A stretch of DNA of 64,000 nt from Flammeovirga yaeyamensis (GTDB lineage: Bacteria > Bacteroidota > Bacteroidia > Cytophagales > Flammeovirgaceae). The stretch is taken from NCBI RefSeq assembly GCF_018736045.1, contig NZ_CP076132.1, positions 3,395,501 through 3,459,500 on the forward strand, in the 5' to 3' direction. Under the pieces are notes generated by a model that saw only the letters and a list, made by a program, of their open reading frames with translations, was not told where the DNA came from and ran no database searches. Position numbers and translations under genes: made by a program. Position 1 is the stretch's first letter. Each line of letters opens with the position of its first letter. This document shows positions 28,313 through 38,000 of the stretch, piece after piece.

Positions 28313-30343
28313 TTATTGCAACTGCTTGAAATGTATTGCTTGACCACCACCAGAGTTCATCTGAATAAGAAGTGCTTCTTCCGAAGTAACATTCTTTTCT
28401 AGAATCTCATATTTCTTTGGATTGTTCAAGTAAGTGGTACCTTGTGCATCCGTGTAGATTGTGGCTTTGTATAATTTATTTGGTTCTAAGAAGTCTAAAC
28501 TTACGCTTACCGCTCTACCTGTTTCATCAGTAGCAGCACCAATAAACCATTCATCTCCTGCTCTTCTTGCTGTAATTGCATATTCTCCAATTTGACCAGA
28601 AAGCATTTTACTTTCATCCCAATCTGCTGTTGATGTTTCTAAGAATTTGAAAGCAGCTAGGTCTTTCTCATAATTCTCTACTAAATCAGCCGCCATTTGT
28701 AATGGGCTATAAAGAATAATTGATAATGCCATTTGTTTCACTAAAGTAGTATGTACTCTAGCTTCGTTCATGATTTCTGCTGTTGTATTCCAAGCTACTC
28801 TATTTGGTGAGTTCTCGTATTTTACATCAAAAATACCCGGTGTATAATCAATTGGTCCACCTAACATTCTAGTGAAAGGTAAGATTAATGTGTGCTTAGG
28901 AGGGTTACCATCTGACCATCCGTTCCATTCCATACCTCTAACACCTTCACGTGTCATCATGTTTGGCCATGTTCTACGTATACCTGTTGGTTTGATTGGT
29001 TCGTGAGCATCCAACATAATTTTATGTTTTGCTGCTTTCTCAACAACTCTACGGTAATGATTTACCATAAACTGACCGTGATGATGCTCTCCTCTTGGGA
29101 AGATACCACCTGCATAACCTGTTTTCAAAGCATTGATACCTAAATCCTCATAAAGATTAAATGCTTCATCCATATACTTTTCATAAGATGGGATATCACC
29201 ACCTGTTTCGTTATGCATAATTAAAGCAACACCATTATCTTTAGCGTATTTAGCTACTTCATTTAAGTCATAACCTTTTGCCGGAGTAATGTGATCAAAA
29301 GCATCTTTCTGACCCCATTTATCCCAACCTGAGTTCCAACCTTCAACCACTACACCACCGATGTTATGGTTAGCGGCAAAATCAATATATTTCTTTGCTG
29401 CTTCTGTTGTAGCACCTTGTCTTGGACCTTCTTTCCATTCTTTTGTACCAATATGGAATTCCCACCAAATACCTAAGTATTGCATAGGTTTAATCCAAGA
29501 AGTATCTTCAATTTTGTTCGGTTCATTTAGGTTGATAATCAAGTTTGAATTCACAAGATCTTGTGCTTGTCTACCCACTTGAATCGTTCTCCAAGGTGTT
29601 ACCGAAGGAGCTGATGTCCTTACTTTATCACCATTTGCCCAAGGAACTAATACCGATTCGTACGTATATTTTTGTTTCTCATCTAGCTTCAATGTCATAC
29701 CAGCATAATCTGTCAATGCTGCCTCATGAAGACTGATATAGTAATTTTCTTTTGTCTTGAAAGTAACTGGAGTAGCTACCCAAGAAGCTGAATCAACATT
29801 AGTATGATTGTATAATTTTTCGTAAGTATCATAATCAGCCCAAATCCACCATGTATCATGATTTCCTGAAAGTTGGAACTGAGTCTTCTCGTTGATGATT
29901 ACAAAATCATTTAAGTTCTTTTGTTCTGGGAACTCATAACGGAAACCAACTCCATCATCAAATACTCTGAAAACTACATCTAAACGTCTTTCCAAGCCGT
30001 CTTTTTCTTGTAGCTTCACTCTTAGTTCACTATGATGATCTTTCACTGTTTTATTTTCACCCCACGGTTGTTGCCAAGTTTCATTGAAAGTGGTTCTCAA
30101 CTCTCCAACAATCTTAAAGTTTTTATCCAATGCAGGCTGATCTTTCAGTTCGAAGCCTAGGTAAGACTTTTTTATTATCGGTTCCCCTGCCCAGGTCACT
30201 TGATACCAAGCTTCACCATCAGAGTTTGTGGAAACTTCTACTGCTAACTTTTCATCCGGCGAGGTCACCACTAAATAATTTGGTGTGCAGGAGAAAGATA
30301 AGATAGTTAAAATGAGTAATACAGATAACTTTAAACGCATCAT
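28313..30343 (-). CDS. GH97 lipoprotein, inverting (SusB-like) alpha-glucosidase type
   Basis: A GH97 enzyme of 676 residues with lipobox SFSC (Cys19). The order of domains is an N-terminal beta-sandwich (to about 270), a TIM barrel and a C-terminal beta domain. By spacing to the SusB residues I assign the two bases as E379 (MHNETGG) and E448 (DAHEP) and the acid as E472 (MEWN), with E334 (VEGWN) as calcium ligand. Where retaining GH97 galactosidases have an Asp nucleophile, this protein has Gly409 (LKTGY), so it belongs to the inverting class, mostly alpha-glucosidases. It is the last gene of the locus. It might remove alpha-glucose caps from high-mannose glycans, which is inference. Confidence 0.92.
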   Translation of the reverse strand: MMRLKLSVLLILTILSFSCTPNYLVVTSPDEKLAVEVSTNSDGEAWYQVTWAGEPIIKKSYLGFELKDQPALDKNFKIVGELRTTFNETWQQPWGENKTVKDHHSELRVKLQEKDGLERRLDVVFRVFDDGVGFRYEFPEQKNLNDFVIINEKTQFQLSGNHDTWWIWADYDTYEKLYNHTNVDSASWVATPVTFKTKENYYISLHEAALTDYAGMTLKLDEKQKYTYESVLVPWANGDKVRTSAPSVTPWRTIQVGRQAQDLVNSNLIINLNEPNKIEDTSWIKPMQYLGIWWEFHIGTKEWKEGPRQGATTEAAKKYIDFAANHNIGGVVVEGWNSGWDKWGQKDAFDHITPAKGYDLNEVAKYAKDNGVALIMHNETGGDIPSYEKYMDEAFNLYEDLGINALKTGYAGGIFPRGEHHHGQFMVNHYRRVVEKAAKHKIMLDAHEPIKPTGIRRTWPNMMTREGVRGMEWNGWSDGNPPKHTLILPFTRMLGGPIDYTPGIFDVKYENSPNRVAWNTTAEIMNEARVHTTLVKQMALSIILYSPLQMAADLVENYEKDLAAFKFLETSTADWDESKMLSGQIGEYAITARRAGDEWFIGAATDETGRAVSVSLDFLEPNKLYKATIYTDAQGTTYLNNPKKYEILEKNVTSEEALLIQMNSGGGQAIHFKQLQ

Positions 30344-30357
30344 TATTTATTTATAAT

Positions 30358-31194
30358 TTATTGTAGCTCAACAAAAACAGGTAAGTGATCAGAAGGGAAT
30401 CTTTGATTTTTTGCCTCTATGATATGTGCATATCTCAATACTTTAAAATAACCATAAGTAAAGACAAAATCAATATGAGAATCCAGTGGACTGTTGTAAT
30501 CGAAACCTTGCCAGGTACCCACAGGTCCAAGTGGGTTAGTTAGTGAAATCTCACGAGTATTCTGATAATAATCACTTAAGATTTTAATCGGTTCTGCTTG
30601 AGGTTCCGTATTAAAATCTCCCATTAAAACTACGGGATATTTTCCTTGTTCTGAAAGTTCTTGAGACTTCTTAATTAAAAGTTTAGAAGAATTAACTCTT
30701 GCCTCATCTCCTTCGTGATCATAGTGACAATTCATAACTAAAATAGTACGTTTTGTCGACTTACTTTTAAGCTTCGCCCAAGTACAAATTCTTGGTAATG
30801 CTGCATCCCAACCACTAGAAGGTTCATCAGGAGTTTCTGATAACCAAAAGGTGCCACTATCCAATAATTTAAATTCTTTTGTATTAAAGAAAATAGGAGA
30901 AAATTCACCTGCCTTTTTTCCATCATCACGACCCACACCAACTTGTGTCATTTGTGGTAACCTTTCCTTTAGGTCATTTAACTGTCCTTCTAGCACCTCT
31001 TGTGCACCGAATACATCTACTTCATAGAATTTTACGATATCTGCTACCCAATCTTTCCTATTAGGCCAAGCATTTTCTTTATCATGAGGTGTATTATATC
31101 GAATATTAAACGACATATACTTTAGGCTGTTGTTTTGAGCAAACCCGCTCAAAACTGTACAAAAGAATAGAATTGTTGTTAGTAACTTTTTCAT
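30358..31194 (-). CDS. Secreted endonuclease/exonuclease/phosphatase-fold hydrolase
   Basis: A member of the metal-dependent EEP superfamily (DNase I / inositol phosphatase fold), 278 residues. A Sec signal peptide ends at SGFAQ. Catalytic blocks are visible in order: YMSFNIRYN (Asn), GAQEV (metal Glu), NCHYDHEGDEAR, VLMGDFNTEP (Asp-Asn) and SDHLPVFVEL (terminal Asp-His). The frame opens with a TTG at 31224 inside the upstream gene, but the ATG at 31194 begins the signal peptide. From memory, an EEP protein in a Bacteroides yeast-mannan locus removes phosphate from mannosides, so a mannoside phosphatase role is a reasonable guess. It is 14 bp before GH97 and 8 bp after the GHL10-like gene. 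Confidence 0.85.
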   Translation of the reverse strand: MKKLLTTILFFCTVLSGFAQNNSLKYMSFNIRYNTPHDKENAWPNRKDWVADIVKFYEVDVFGAQEVLEGQLNDLKERLPQMTQVGVGRDDGKKAGEFSPIFFNTKEFKLLDSGTFWLSETPDEPSSGWDAALPRICTWAKLKSKSTKRTILVMNCHYDHEGDEARVNSSKLLIKKSQELSEQGKYPVVLMGDFNTEPQAEPIKILSDYYQNTREISLTNPLGPVGTWQGFDYNSPLDSHIDFVFTYGYFKVLRYAHIIEAKNQRFPSDHLPVFVELQ

Positions 31195-31202
31195 TTGATT
31201 AT

Positions 31203-32273
31203 TTAGTCTTTTAACGCTTTCCAATGTGGTGCTTTCATTCCGCCAAGATCAAAAATGGCAAAACCTTTCGATCCTCCCTTTTTAGCCAATTTTATGGCTT
31301 TCTTAGTATCTTCTACACTCTTTAAATCTGGAGTATAAAGACCAGTGATCACAGGTTTATTAATTTTCTGCTTAGATGATTTCACACCTTGTTCAGTGGC
31401 AAACTTCACCCATTCTATTGGTTCTTCGTAGAAACCATTATAGACCATTGGGAATACCATATCTAGTTTGAAATCGTCCCAAGATTGGCGACAAATTTTT
31501 CTTGCTAATTCTGGATATGGGAACACAGCTGCCGATAATAACTTACCTTCTTTGTGTACCTCATCATAGATTCTATTTACTAAGTGAGTTACAGAATCGT
31601 ATCTAAATTGTCTCCATTCTTCTGATTGTGTCGGATCTTCCATTTTTCTGATATCCTGACCCGATTCATTTAAGAATTTATCTCGACATGTATCACAATA
31701 ACAGAAGTCGTATTCAGGATATTCTTTGTCTTGAACAATTCCATAAAGAGGTTGTAAAGACGATGCTAGAATAACATCAGAATATCTAACATAATCTAAA
31801 TGTACCCCTTTAACTCCTTCAATTTTAGCTAAAGAAACGGCTTGTTTGATAATGTGTTCTTGGACTTCTTCTTTCGAAGGACATACCCATTGGTAATAAT
31901 CTACATATGGGTGATAATCGTAACACGATCTTCCATCACCACTTACAGTGTACCAATCGGGATGTTTTTTTGCTTCTTTATCACCATTTCTATTTAAGGT
32001 CCACATCCAGGCATGCATCTCTATATTTCTTTTTTTCAACAAAGGATACATTTTTTTGAAAGTGCTTTCGCTTCCCCCTAATAAAACAGCTTCAATATCT
32101 ATTTCAACTAACTTGTCTAATTTTTCCTCCCATTGTGCATTTGTCCAATCATCGTGTGCATGTAACCACATCCAACGCTTAGGTAGTTTTGTTGATTTTC
32201 CCATGACAGGTAACCCCATCATGACCCCTGTTGTTGTTAGCCCTGCTAGTTTTAAAAATTCTCTTTTATTCAT
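31203..32273 (-). CDS. GHL10-like TIM-barrel protein, putative glycoside hydrolase
   Basis: A 356-residue exported protein of the glycosyl-hydrolase-like 10 group, for which few activities are known. The N terminus KREFLKLAGLTTTGVMMG is a Tat-like signal with Lys-Arg in place of Arg-Arg. The barrel shows RWMWLHAHDDW, IEAVLLGG, MHAWMWTLNR, GVHLDYVRYSD (conserved Asp-Tyr-x-Arg) and AAVFPYPE in order. A cysteine cluster CYCDTC near residues 192-197 is unusual and may bind metal. It sits between the CBM9-like and EEP genes with gaps of 43 and 8 bp, so it belongs to the locus. Substrate is not predictable from sequence alone. Confidence 0.75.
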   Translation of the reverse strand: MNKREFLKLAGLTTTGVMMGLPVMGKSTKLPKRWMWLHAHDDWTNAQWEEKLDKLVEIDIEAVLLGGSESTFKKMYPLLKKRNIEMHAWMWTLNRNGDKEAKKHPDWYTVSGDGRSCYDYHPYVDYYQWVCPSKEEVQEHIIKQAVSLAKIEGVKGVHLDYVRYSDVILASSLQPLYGIVQDKEYPEYDFCYCDTCRDKFLNESGQDIRKMEDPTQSEEWRQFRYDSVTHLVNRIYDEVHKEGKLLSAAVFPYPELARKICRQSWDDFKLDMVFPMVYNGFYEEPIEWVKFATEQGVKSSKQKINKPVITGLYTPDLKSVEDTKKAIKLAKKGGSKGFAIFDLGGMKAPHWKALKD

Positions 32274-32316
32274 TTCTGTAGTATGGTTAAGTTTCTTCTT
32301 GTTTAGAAGATGATAT

Positions 32317-33408
32317 TTATTCTTTAATTATTTCGCCCTTACTGTCTTGATTGACCATAAGAGTAGTCTTTACTTGTGGTAATTCCAATACCACATGATA
32401 CCCATGCGGGATAGGAATGATATAAGGTTGTACTGTTTTCCCTTTGAAAGTAAAAGCATCTGTAAACTTAAGTTCTTCTAAAGAATCAGCATATTTTTTA
32501 TGGGCTTTTTTATAGACTTTTTGTGCTCTATATACATCATAAAGTTGTCTATATAAACGCTCTACTTCCGTTTCTTTTACTTCTGTATTCTTTGTTTGAC
32601 CTACCTTATTTTTGGTAAACTCTAAATATCCCCACTGTTCCGGCATATGCATATTGATCTTACCTTGAGGAGACCATACCCAATTGTACTCTGGATAAGG
32701 GCGACCTGTGTCTGGGTTGATTTTCTTTACATATTCACCATCCTTGACCTCATGTTGCCATTCTACTCTTGAGAAGTTTATTCTCCATCTTTTACCTTCT
32801 TCAGGATAAATAAGATGATATTTTTCTTGAGACAATACGTCTAATGGAAAGGCAATTTCTAATGTCCACTTCTCGTCAACATCAGTTGGATCGTTGAGTG
32901 TGCCGAACATTTTAACGCCTGTTTTTAATCCTTTGATGTGCCATGAATTCATGTTCCCTCCTCCATCTCTATAAGGCTTAGGCATCATCATATCCCAAAC
33001 CGTGTTTAGAAGGTTCATTTCGAATTCGTAATAAATAGGTGATGTTGGGATAGGGTTAATAAACACCTCAAAATCATTGTCCAAATAGATGACCGTATCG
33101 CGAGTAGTTAACGTACTCCACAAATGTGGTTCTTCCATTTCGGCTGCAATATATAGATAGTTCTCGTCCCAAAGCATTTTTGTTCTGGTGGCGTACTTGG
33201 GCATTGGCATATGATCACCTTCAATATCTACATACAAATCCGTCCACTCTGCTTTTTCCCAATCTGCCTCATCAATTGCCCCGTCTACATTTATAGGTTG
33301 GTTCGCTTGATAGCATAGATAACTTTTAGGTGTAGGCAAGACTTGTCCAAATGACTGAACATAAAGAAAGACAAGTGCTAGGGACAAAAAAACTTTTTTT
33401 AATCTCAT
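32317..33408 (-). CDS. Secreted CBM9-like carbohydrate-binding protein
   Basis: A secreted protein of 363 residues with a Sec signal peptide ending at SFGQ. The first 260 residues form a CBM9-like beta-sandwich: INVDGAIDEADWEKAEW, TKMLWDENYLYIAAEMEE and NDFEVFINPIP are the standard blocks. The C-terminal 100 residues are charged and helical (VERLYRQLYDVYRAQK), then a small beta domain with HGYHVVLELP. No catalytic residues are recognised. It probably binds or presents sugar to the enzymes around it. It lies between GH125 (107 bp, with a hairpin) and the GHL10-like gene (43 bp). Confidence 0.8.
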   Translation of the reverse strand: MRLKKVFLSLALVFLYVQSFGQVLPTPKSYLCYQANQPINVDGAIDEADWEKAEWTDLYVDIEGDHMPMPKYATRTKMLWDENYLYIAAEMEEPHLWSTLTTRDTVIYLDNDFEVFINPIPTSPIYYEFEMNLLNTVWDMMMPKPYRDGGGNMNSWHIKGLKTGVKMFGTLNDPTDVDEKWTLEIAFPLDVLSQEKYHLIYPEEGKRWRINFSRVEWQHEVKDGEYVKKINPDTGRPYPEYNWVWSPQGKINMHMPEQWGYLEFTKNKVGQTKNTEVKETEVERLYRQLYDVYRAQKVYKKAHKKYADSLEELKFTDAFTFKGKTVQPYIIPIPHGYHVVLELPQVKTTLMVNQDSKGEIIKE

Positions 33409-33466
33409 TTATTCAATTGGTCGTTGATGGTAATAATTTTCTAATCACTTTAGTGTTTAGAAAGTC

Positions 33467-33511
33467 AACTATCACCAACCCACAATATTCATCGTGGGCT
33501 AATGATAACTT
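33467..33511 (-). other. Hairpin between the GH125 and CBM9-like genes
   Basis: In the minus-strand RNA about 17 pairs form, with G-U wobbles (CCCAC / GTGGG core, outer arms AACTATCA and TGATAACTT as DNA), around a 10-nt loop. No T-run follows. Confidence 0.5.
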
Positions 33512-33515
33512 CAAT

Positions 33516-34952
33516 TTATATTTTTGATTTCAACACCTCAGGATACTCCTGATAAGTCTTAAATACTAATTCTCCGAATAATGTATTTGCCCAAGCAAAC
33601 CATGATCGTGTAAATTTCTCTGGATTATCTTTATGAAACGACTCATGCATAAAACCTGTTCCAGCATGTGTTTCTTTCAATTTAGAAAGGCACCACTTAA
33701 TCTCCTCCGCATCATTTGATGTTAACCCTTTCTGAATAATCGACATTGGCCAAACATAATCCAAACCAACGTGAGGTCCGCCAATACCTTCGAATTTTCC
33801 TTTAAAGAAATAAGGATTGTCTTCACTCCATACAAACTTTCTTGTAGCGACATAAAGCGGATCATCAGCATCAATACAGTCTAGGTAAGGCAAGGCTAAT
33901 AAACTTGGCACATTGGCATCGTCCATACAATATTGGTTTCCGTAACCGTCTACCTCAAATGGAATCATTTTACCATAATCCAAGTGATCTTTAACGGCAT
34001 ATTTAGCCAAAGCCGCTTTCACTTCCTCAGCTAAATCAGCACACTCTTTTGCAAAAGAAGTATCGCCAATCACGTTAGTATAAATATCTACTAACTGATT
34101 TAAAGATGCTACTGCAAAGTAATTGGAAGGAATTAGGAAAGGAAATACTGTAGAGTCATCAGAGGGTCTGAAAGAAGACACGATGAGTCCACAAGGCTTG
34201 ATAGAAGCACCTGCTCCCCAATTGGCCAAAGTATCTTCGTGCTTACTTGTTGTTCTAAAGAAAGTGTAAGGTCCGACTCCATCTTTACGTTGTTGTTCTT
34301 TGAAAGTCTTCAAGATCAGCTTTGCTGATTTTTGCCAGTTTTCATCAAAAATTGAAGCATCGCCAGTTGTTTTCCAGTAGCCATTAGCTAAACGAACCGC
34401 ATAACATAATGAGTCAATTTCCCATTTACGCTCGTGGGTTCCTGGTTTCATATCTGTATGATCTGTTTTAGACCATTTCGACATCACTGTTTCATCTTTT
34501 TCGAACGAGTTGGCGTAAGGATCTAGTTGAATACAGTCCGCTTGACGATTCACTAAACCTTTGATCATTGTCTTCAGGTTTTTATCGTCGTTTGCTAGAG
34601 GAAGGTAAGGCCAAACCTGAGCAGTAGAATCTCTCAACCACATGGCAGGGATATCGCCTGTAATAACAAACGTATCTGGTCTCCCATTTTTTTTTGTAAA
34701 TTCAATGGTGGTATCTAAAGTATTTGGATAGCAATTCTCGAACATCCAGCGTAATTCTGGATCTACAATTTTCTTTGCTACTTTTTTGATCACTTTCTCC
34801 ACCGCTTCAGAAGTAAAATTTCTATCTGAAACTGCCGGACGCTGTGATGTAAATTCTTTGTTGAATAGTGTAGATGCTACAGCTTGGCTTCCTGTTATAA
34901 CCATACCTGTAGATAGTAAACCTGTAGTTTTAATAAAATCTCTTCTTCGCAT
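33516..34952 (-). CDS. GH125 exo-alpha-1,6-mannosidase, Tat-exported
   Basis: A GH125 enzyme of 478 residues. The family is known for inverting exo-alpha-1,6-mannosidases acting on N-glycans and mannan. The N terminus RRRDFIKTTGLLSTG is a twin-arginine signal. The family block GDIPAMWLRDSTAQVWPY lies near residues 99-116 (D108). Further blocks are QLDPYANSFEKDE, HERKWEIDSLCYAVRLA and CMDDANVPSLLALPYL, with GTGFMHESFHKD towards the end. It follows the GH2 gene by 295 bp, with a 13-bp hairpin between. It supplies the 1,6-specificity that complements the GH92 and GH38 mannosidases. Confidence 0.95.
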   Translation of the reverse strand: MRRRDFIKTTGLLSTGMVITGSQAVASTLFNKEFTSQRPAVSDRNFTSEAVEKVIKKVAKKIVDPELRWMFENCYPNTLDTTIEFTKKNGRPDTFVITGDIPAMWLRDSTAQVWPYLPLANDDKNLKTMIKGLVNRQADCIQLDPYANSFEKDETVMSKWSKTDHTDMKPGTHERKWEIDSLCYAVRLANGYWKTTGDASIFDENWQKSAKLILKTFKEQQRKDGVGPYTFFRTTSKHEDTLANWGAGASIKPCGLIVSSFRPSDDSTVFPFLIPSNYFAVASLNQLVDIYTNVIGDTSFAKECADLAEEVKAALAKYAVKDHLDYGKMIPFEVDGYGNQYCMDDANVPSLLALPYLDCIDADDPLYVATRKFVWSEDNPYFFKGKFEGIGGPHVGLDYVWPMSIIQKGLTSNDAEEIKWCLSKLKETHAGTGFMHESFHKDNPEKFTRSWFAWANTLFGELVFKTYQEYPEVLKSKI

Positions 34953-35191
34953 CTCATTTTAGTTTGTAGTTTTCGAAGTTTAGGCTACCCGAAAACGATA
35001 AGTAATAATAATTATGATTAAGAAACTCGATTTAATGCAGTTATTATATATTTTTTTGATTGTATTTTCTCCGTATTGGTCAATCGATAGTTAAAAGGAC
35101 GATTCACGTAATTTGTGATAACAAGATAGTTAGTTAATAGAGAATAACACTGCAGATTTTCAATTATTATGAGTTTTAAAATAGTTTAAGA

Positions 35192-35236
35192 AATACCTCA
35201 TAATAACGTACTAAACAAACGAAATTATGAGGTATT
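35192..35236 (-). other. Hairpin after the GH2 gene, possible weak terminator
   Basis: AATACCTCATAAT / ATTATGAGGTATT, 13 bp perfect with a 19-nt loop, 12 bp after the GH2 stop. On the minus strand TTCTT follows, so it could reduce read-through into GH125. The rest of the 295-bp gap (34953-35247) shows no exact -7 box. Confidence 0.6.
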
Positions 35237-35247
35237 AATACTATCTT

Positions 35248-37830
35248 TTATTTGATGTTATTTAGACATTTCACCAATAACTTTTCTTCTAAATCTTTGG
35301 CAGTAAAGTCTGTTCTTTCAACAACAATTTTTCTTGATTCACCTGCTTGAAGATGGAAGTAATTATCTGTAAAGTGGATCACCTCTTTTCCTTCGATGCT
35401 TAAGGCAACACTTTCTGCAAAAACATCAGAAGAAACTTCTACGATGAGTTGACCTCCCTCTTTTATCACTTTAGTAGATACCGTAGCAGGAAGTAACTTC
35501 TGTACTTTTGGCTTCACAAAGAAAGCATAGTTATCAGTTAGTAATTGACCTTTCTGATCTTTCACTTTTAGATATAAATAACTTCCTCTTTTTAATGAAT
35601 TCGATGGAATCTTACCAAAGTATTTTGATACTTTTTCATCGATTGATGTGATCACTCCATTACTTTCTAAAGTTGTTTTCACTTCTTTTTGAGCGATGAC
35701 ATCACCTTTAAAGTTTTTCCATTCTACCTCTAAAGTGACTGGTATTTCTTTCCACTCATCGTTCACCAACTTCACTTCGATCTTATTATCTGATAAATCC
35801 GTGACAATCAATTGTGGTCTGAAGGATCTTTGTACTGAATAATGCAAGGCTTTCCATTCCCCATAATAATCGATAGACGACCAAGAAGCGGCTGGCCAGC
35901 AATCGTCTAATTGCCAGTACAACGTACCCATACAGTAAGGCATATTGCTACGGTGGGCTTCAAAACCTTGACGCATTCCGTCGGCTTGGAGTAACATTCC
36001 CACATACACAAAGTCTTCGAAATTTTTAGGTACATTAAAGTCTCTTTCCATGTAGACTTTAATTAAACCGTTACCCGTATAACTCTTTTGGTGGGTATTC
36101 ATCACATCTGTTTCCAATCCCCAGTCCTCTTCGATCGTAAATTTCTTAATCGACTCAAAAGATGGGAACGACTGGAAACCATACTCACTCATAAAACGAG
36201 GAACGTATTCCTTAAAGCTTTCGAAAGGATTTTTACCGTGCCATACTCCCCAATAGTGATTGTCACCAATAGAGAAATCTTTAATATCTCCCCAATTGGA
36301 AATGGGTGATGAAGGATAATAGAAACGATTTGGATCTAACTCTCCTACTACTTTTGGTAATAATTTATTGAATAATTTATCGTAGTCATCCGTTAGCTTG
36401 TCTTGCACTTCTTGACTCCAACCATAAGAATCTTGCCATCCCCAATTGTCCCAAGCCACACCAACTTCGTTGTTACCACACCAAAGTGCTAAAGATGGTC
36501 TATTTCTCAAACGCTTGATATTGTAAGTCGCTTCTTCTTCTACTTTTCTCAAGAAATCTTTATCGCCAGGATACATCGTACAAGCAAACATAAAATCTTG
36601 CCATACTAATAATCCTTTCTCGTCGCATTGATCGTAGAAGTAATCGCTTTCGTAGATACCTCCACCCCAAATTCTCACCATATTCATATGGGCATCGAGC
36701 ATACTTTTGATCATCCAATCGTAACGATCCTGAGTAACCGATGGCAAGAAGCTATCTTGAGGAATGTAATTTACTCCTTTCATGAATACCGGCTGACCAT
36801 TGACTTTTAAATAGAAACTCTCTCCTAAGCTGTCGGGTTCATTAATCAATTCAACGGTTCTCAAACCTACTTTATTCAATTGTTGATCGACCAATTTTCC
36901 ATCAATAAGTACTTGAGTAGTGATATTATATCTTTTTTGATCACCCAATCCATTTGGCCACCATCTTTCAGGTTGGGTAATACTTGATGATAAATCAACT
37001 TTATTTTCTCCTTCTTTTAGTTCAATTTCTTTTACTTCTGAAGTGAAATGTTCATCATCTGTAATTAGTCTTACTTTAGCTTTGCCCGCTTTAGCAGCAT
37101 GGATAGTTACAGTCGTATTTAATTCAGCCAAAGCATCATTTAGTGATGTTTGCTGAATATGAATGTCTTCGATCTTCGCTTTGTTCCAAATAATCACATT
37201 GATAGGTCTCCAAATACCTGAAGTCACAAATCTTGGTCCCCAATCCCATCCAAAAGAATAAGGTGCTTTACGAGAATAAATAGAGAATTTCTCTGCCCTT
37301 GCATCATTATCTGCAGGGTATTCAAAACCCGCCTGATCTCTAAGTGGTTTTGTTACTTTAATAGGCGAGTGAAAATAAACTTTTAGTGTATTTCCTTTTT
37401 GTTTGATCAAGGAAGAAATATCTGTTTCATAGCCCACAAACATATTGTCTGAAGATAAAATTTTCTCTCCGTTCAATAGCACATCTGCATATGTATCTAA
37501 ACCTTCAAATTGTAATGCAAAATTATTATCGTTGATATTTTCTGGAGCATCAAAAGTAGTTTCGTACGTCCAGTCTTCTTCTTCAATCCACTGAAGTTTC
37601 TTTTCGTTTTCACGATAAAAAGGGTCTTCGATTAATTTGTTATCGAATAAATCGGTATGTACTGTACCTGGAACTGTAGCAGGGTATTTAGTTTGTTTCC
37701 CTACTTGTTGGAAAGTCCAATCCGAAGCTAAAGGATAGCTTTTTTTCGTTAGTTCGTTCTCTTTCCAATTGTCTGAACAACCTGTAAGTAACAGGGTGAG
37801 GAAAGCTAGTATTGTAGTAATTTTATTCAT
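35248..37830 (-). CDS. GH2 beta-mannosidase lipoprotein
   Basis: A GH2 enzyme of 860 residues with lipobox LTGC (Cys18), so membrane-anchored. The domain order is a jelly-roll sugar-binding domain (SYPLASDWTFQQ, VPGTVHTDLF, near 33-62), an immunoglobulin-like domain, a TIM barrel and C-terminal beta domains. The acid/base is E455 in WCGNNEVGVAWDNW and the nucleophile E549 in MSEYGFQSFPS. These contexts are those of beta-mannosidases and not of beta-galactosidases. In this locus the natural job would be cleavage of the core beta-1,4-mannose of N-glycans. It follows the PNGase gene by 170 bp with several inverted repeats between. Confidence 0.93.
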   Translation of the reverse strand: MNKITTILAFLTLLLTGCSDNWKENELTKKSYPLASDWTFQQVGKQTKYPATVPGTVHTDLFDNKLIEDPFYRENEKKLQWIEEEDWTYETTFDAPENINDNNFALQFEGLDTYADVLLNGEKILSSDNMFVGYETDISSLIKQKGNTLKVYFHSPIKVTKPLRDQAGFEYPADNDARAEKFSIYSRKAPYSFGWDWGPRFVTSGIWRPINVIIWNKAKIEDIHIQQTSLNDALAELNTTVTIHAAKAGKAKVRLITDDEHFTSEVKEIELKEGENKVDLSSSITQPERWWPNGLGDQKRYNITTQVLIDGKLVDQQLNKVGLRTVELINEPDSLGESFYLKVNGQPVFMKGVNYIPQDSFLPSVTQDRYDWMIKSMLDAHMNMVRIWGGGIYESDYFYDQCDEKGLLVWQDFMFACTMYPGDKDFLRKVEEEATYNIKRLRNRPSLALWCGNNEVGVAWDNWGWQDSYGWSQEVQDKLTDDYDKLFNKLLPKVVGELDPNRFYYPSSPISNWGDIKDFSIGDNHYWGVWHGKNPFESFKEYVPRFMSEYGFQSFPSFESIKKFTIEEDWGLETDVMNTHQKSYTGNGLIKVYMERDFNVPKNFEDFVYVGMLLQADGMRQGFEAHRSNMPYCMGTLYWQLDDCWPAASWSSIDYYGEWKALHYSVQRSFRPQLIVTDLSDNKIEVKLVNDEWKEIPVTLEVEWKNFKGDVIAQKEVKTTLESNGVITSIDEKVSKYFGKIPSNSLKRGSYLYLKVKDQKGQLLTDNYAFFVKPKVQKLLPATVSTKVIKEGGQLIVEVSSDVFAESVALSIEGKEVIHFTDNYFHLQAGESRKIVVERTDFTAKDLEEKLLVKCLNNIK

Positions 37831-37879
37831 TTGGTTATCATTTAACTCCGTTTGTTTCGAAACCCTTTTATATGCGTTG

Positions 37880-37970
37880 AGGTTGTCTCATTTTTCAATA
37901 GTACTTTATCGCAGGCCCAGGAATAAATTCCTGGGTTTACGATATAGTATATCTTAATGGTTGACAACCT
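37880..37970 (-). other. Nested inverted repeats between the PNGase and GH2 genes
   Basis: An outer pair AGGTTGTC (37880-37887) / GACAACCT (37963-37970) encloses a hairpin CCCAGGAAT / ATTCCTGGG (37916-37935). No T-run. It lies in the leader of the GH2 gene and may shape mRNA processing or stability. Confidence 0.5.
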
Positions 37971-38000
37971 TTAAATTTAATATTCTTGGATTAGTATTGA

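Noticed and set aside
28313-30343. GH97 as a retaining alpha-galactosidase
   Set aside because: The Asp nucleophile position is Gly, and the inverting Glu residues are present.
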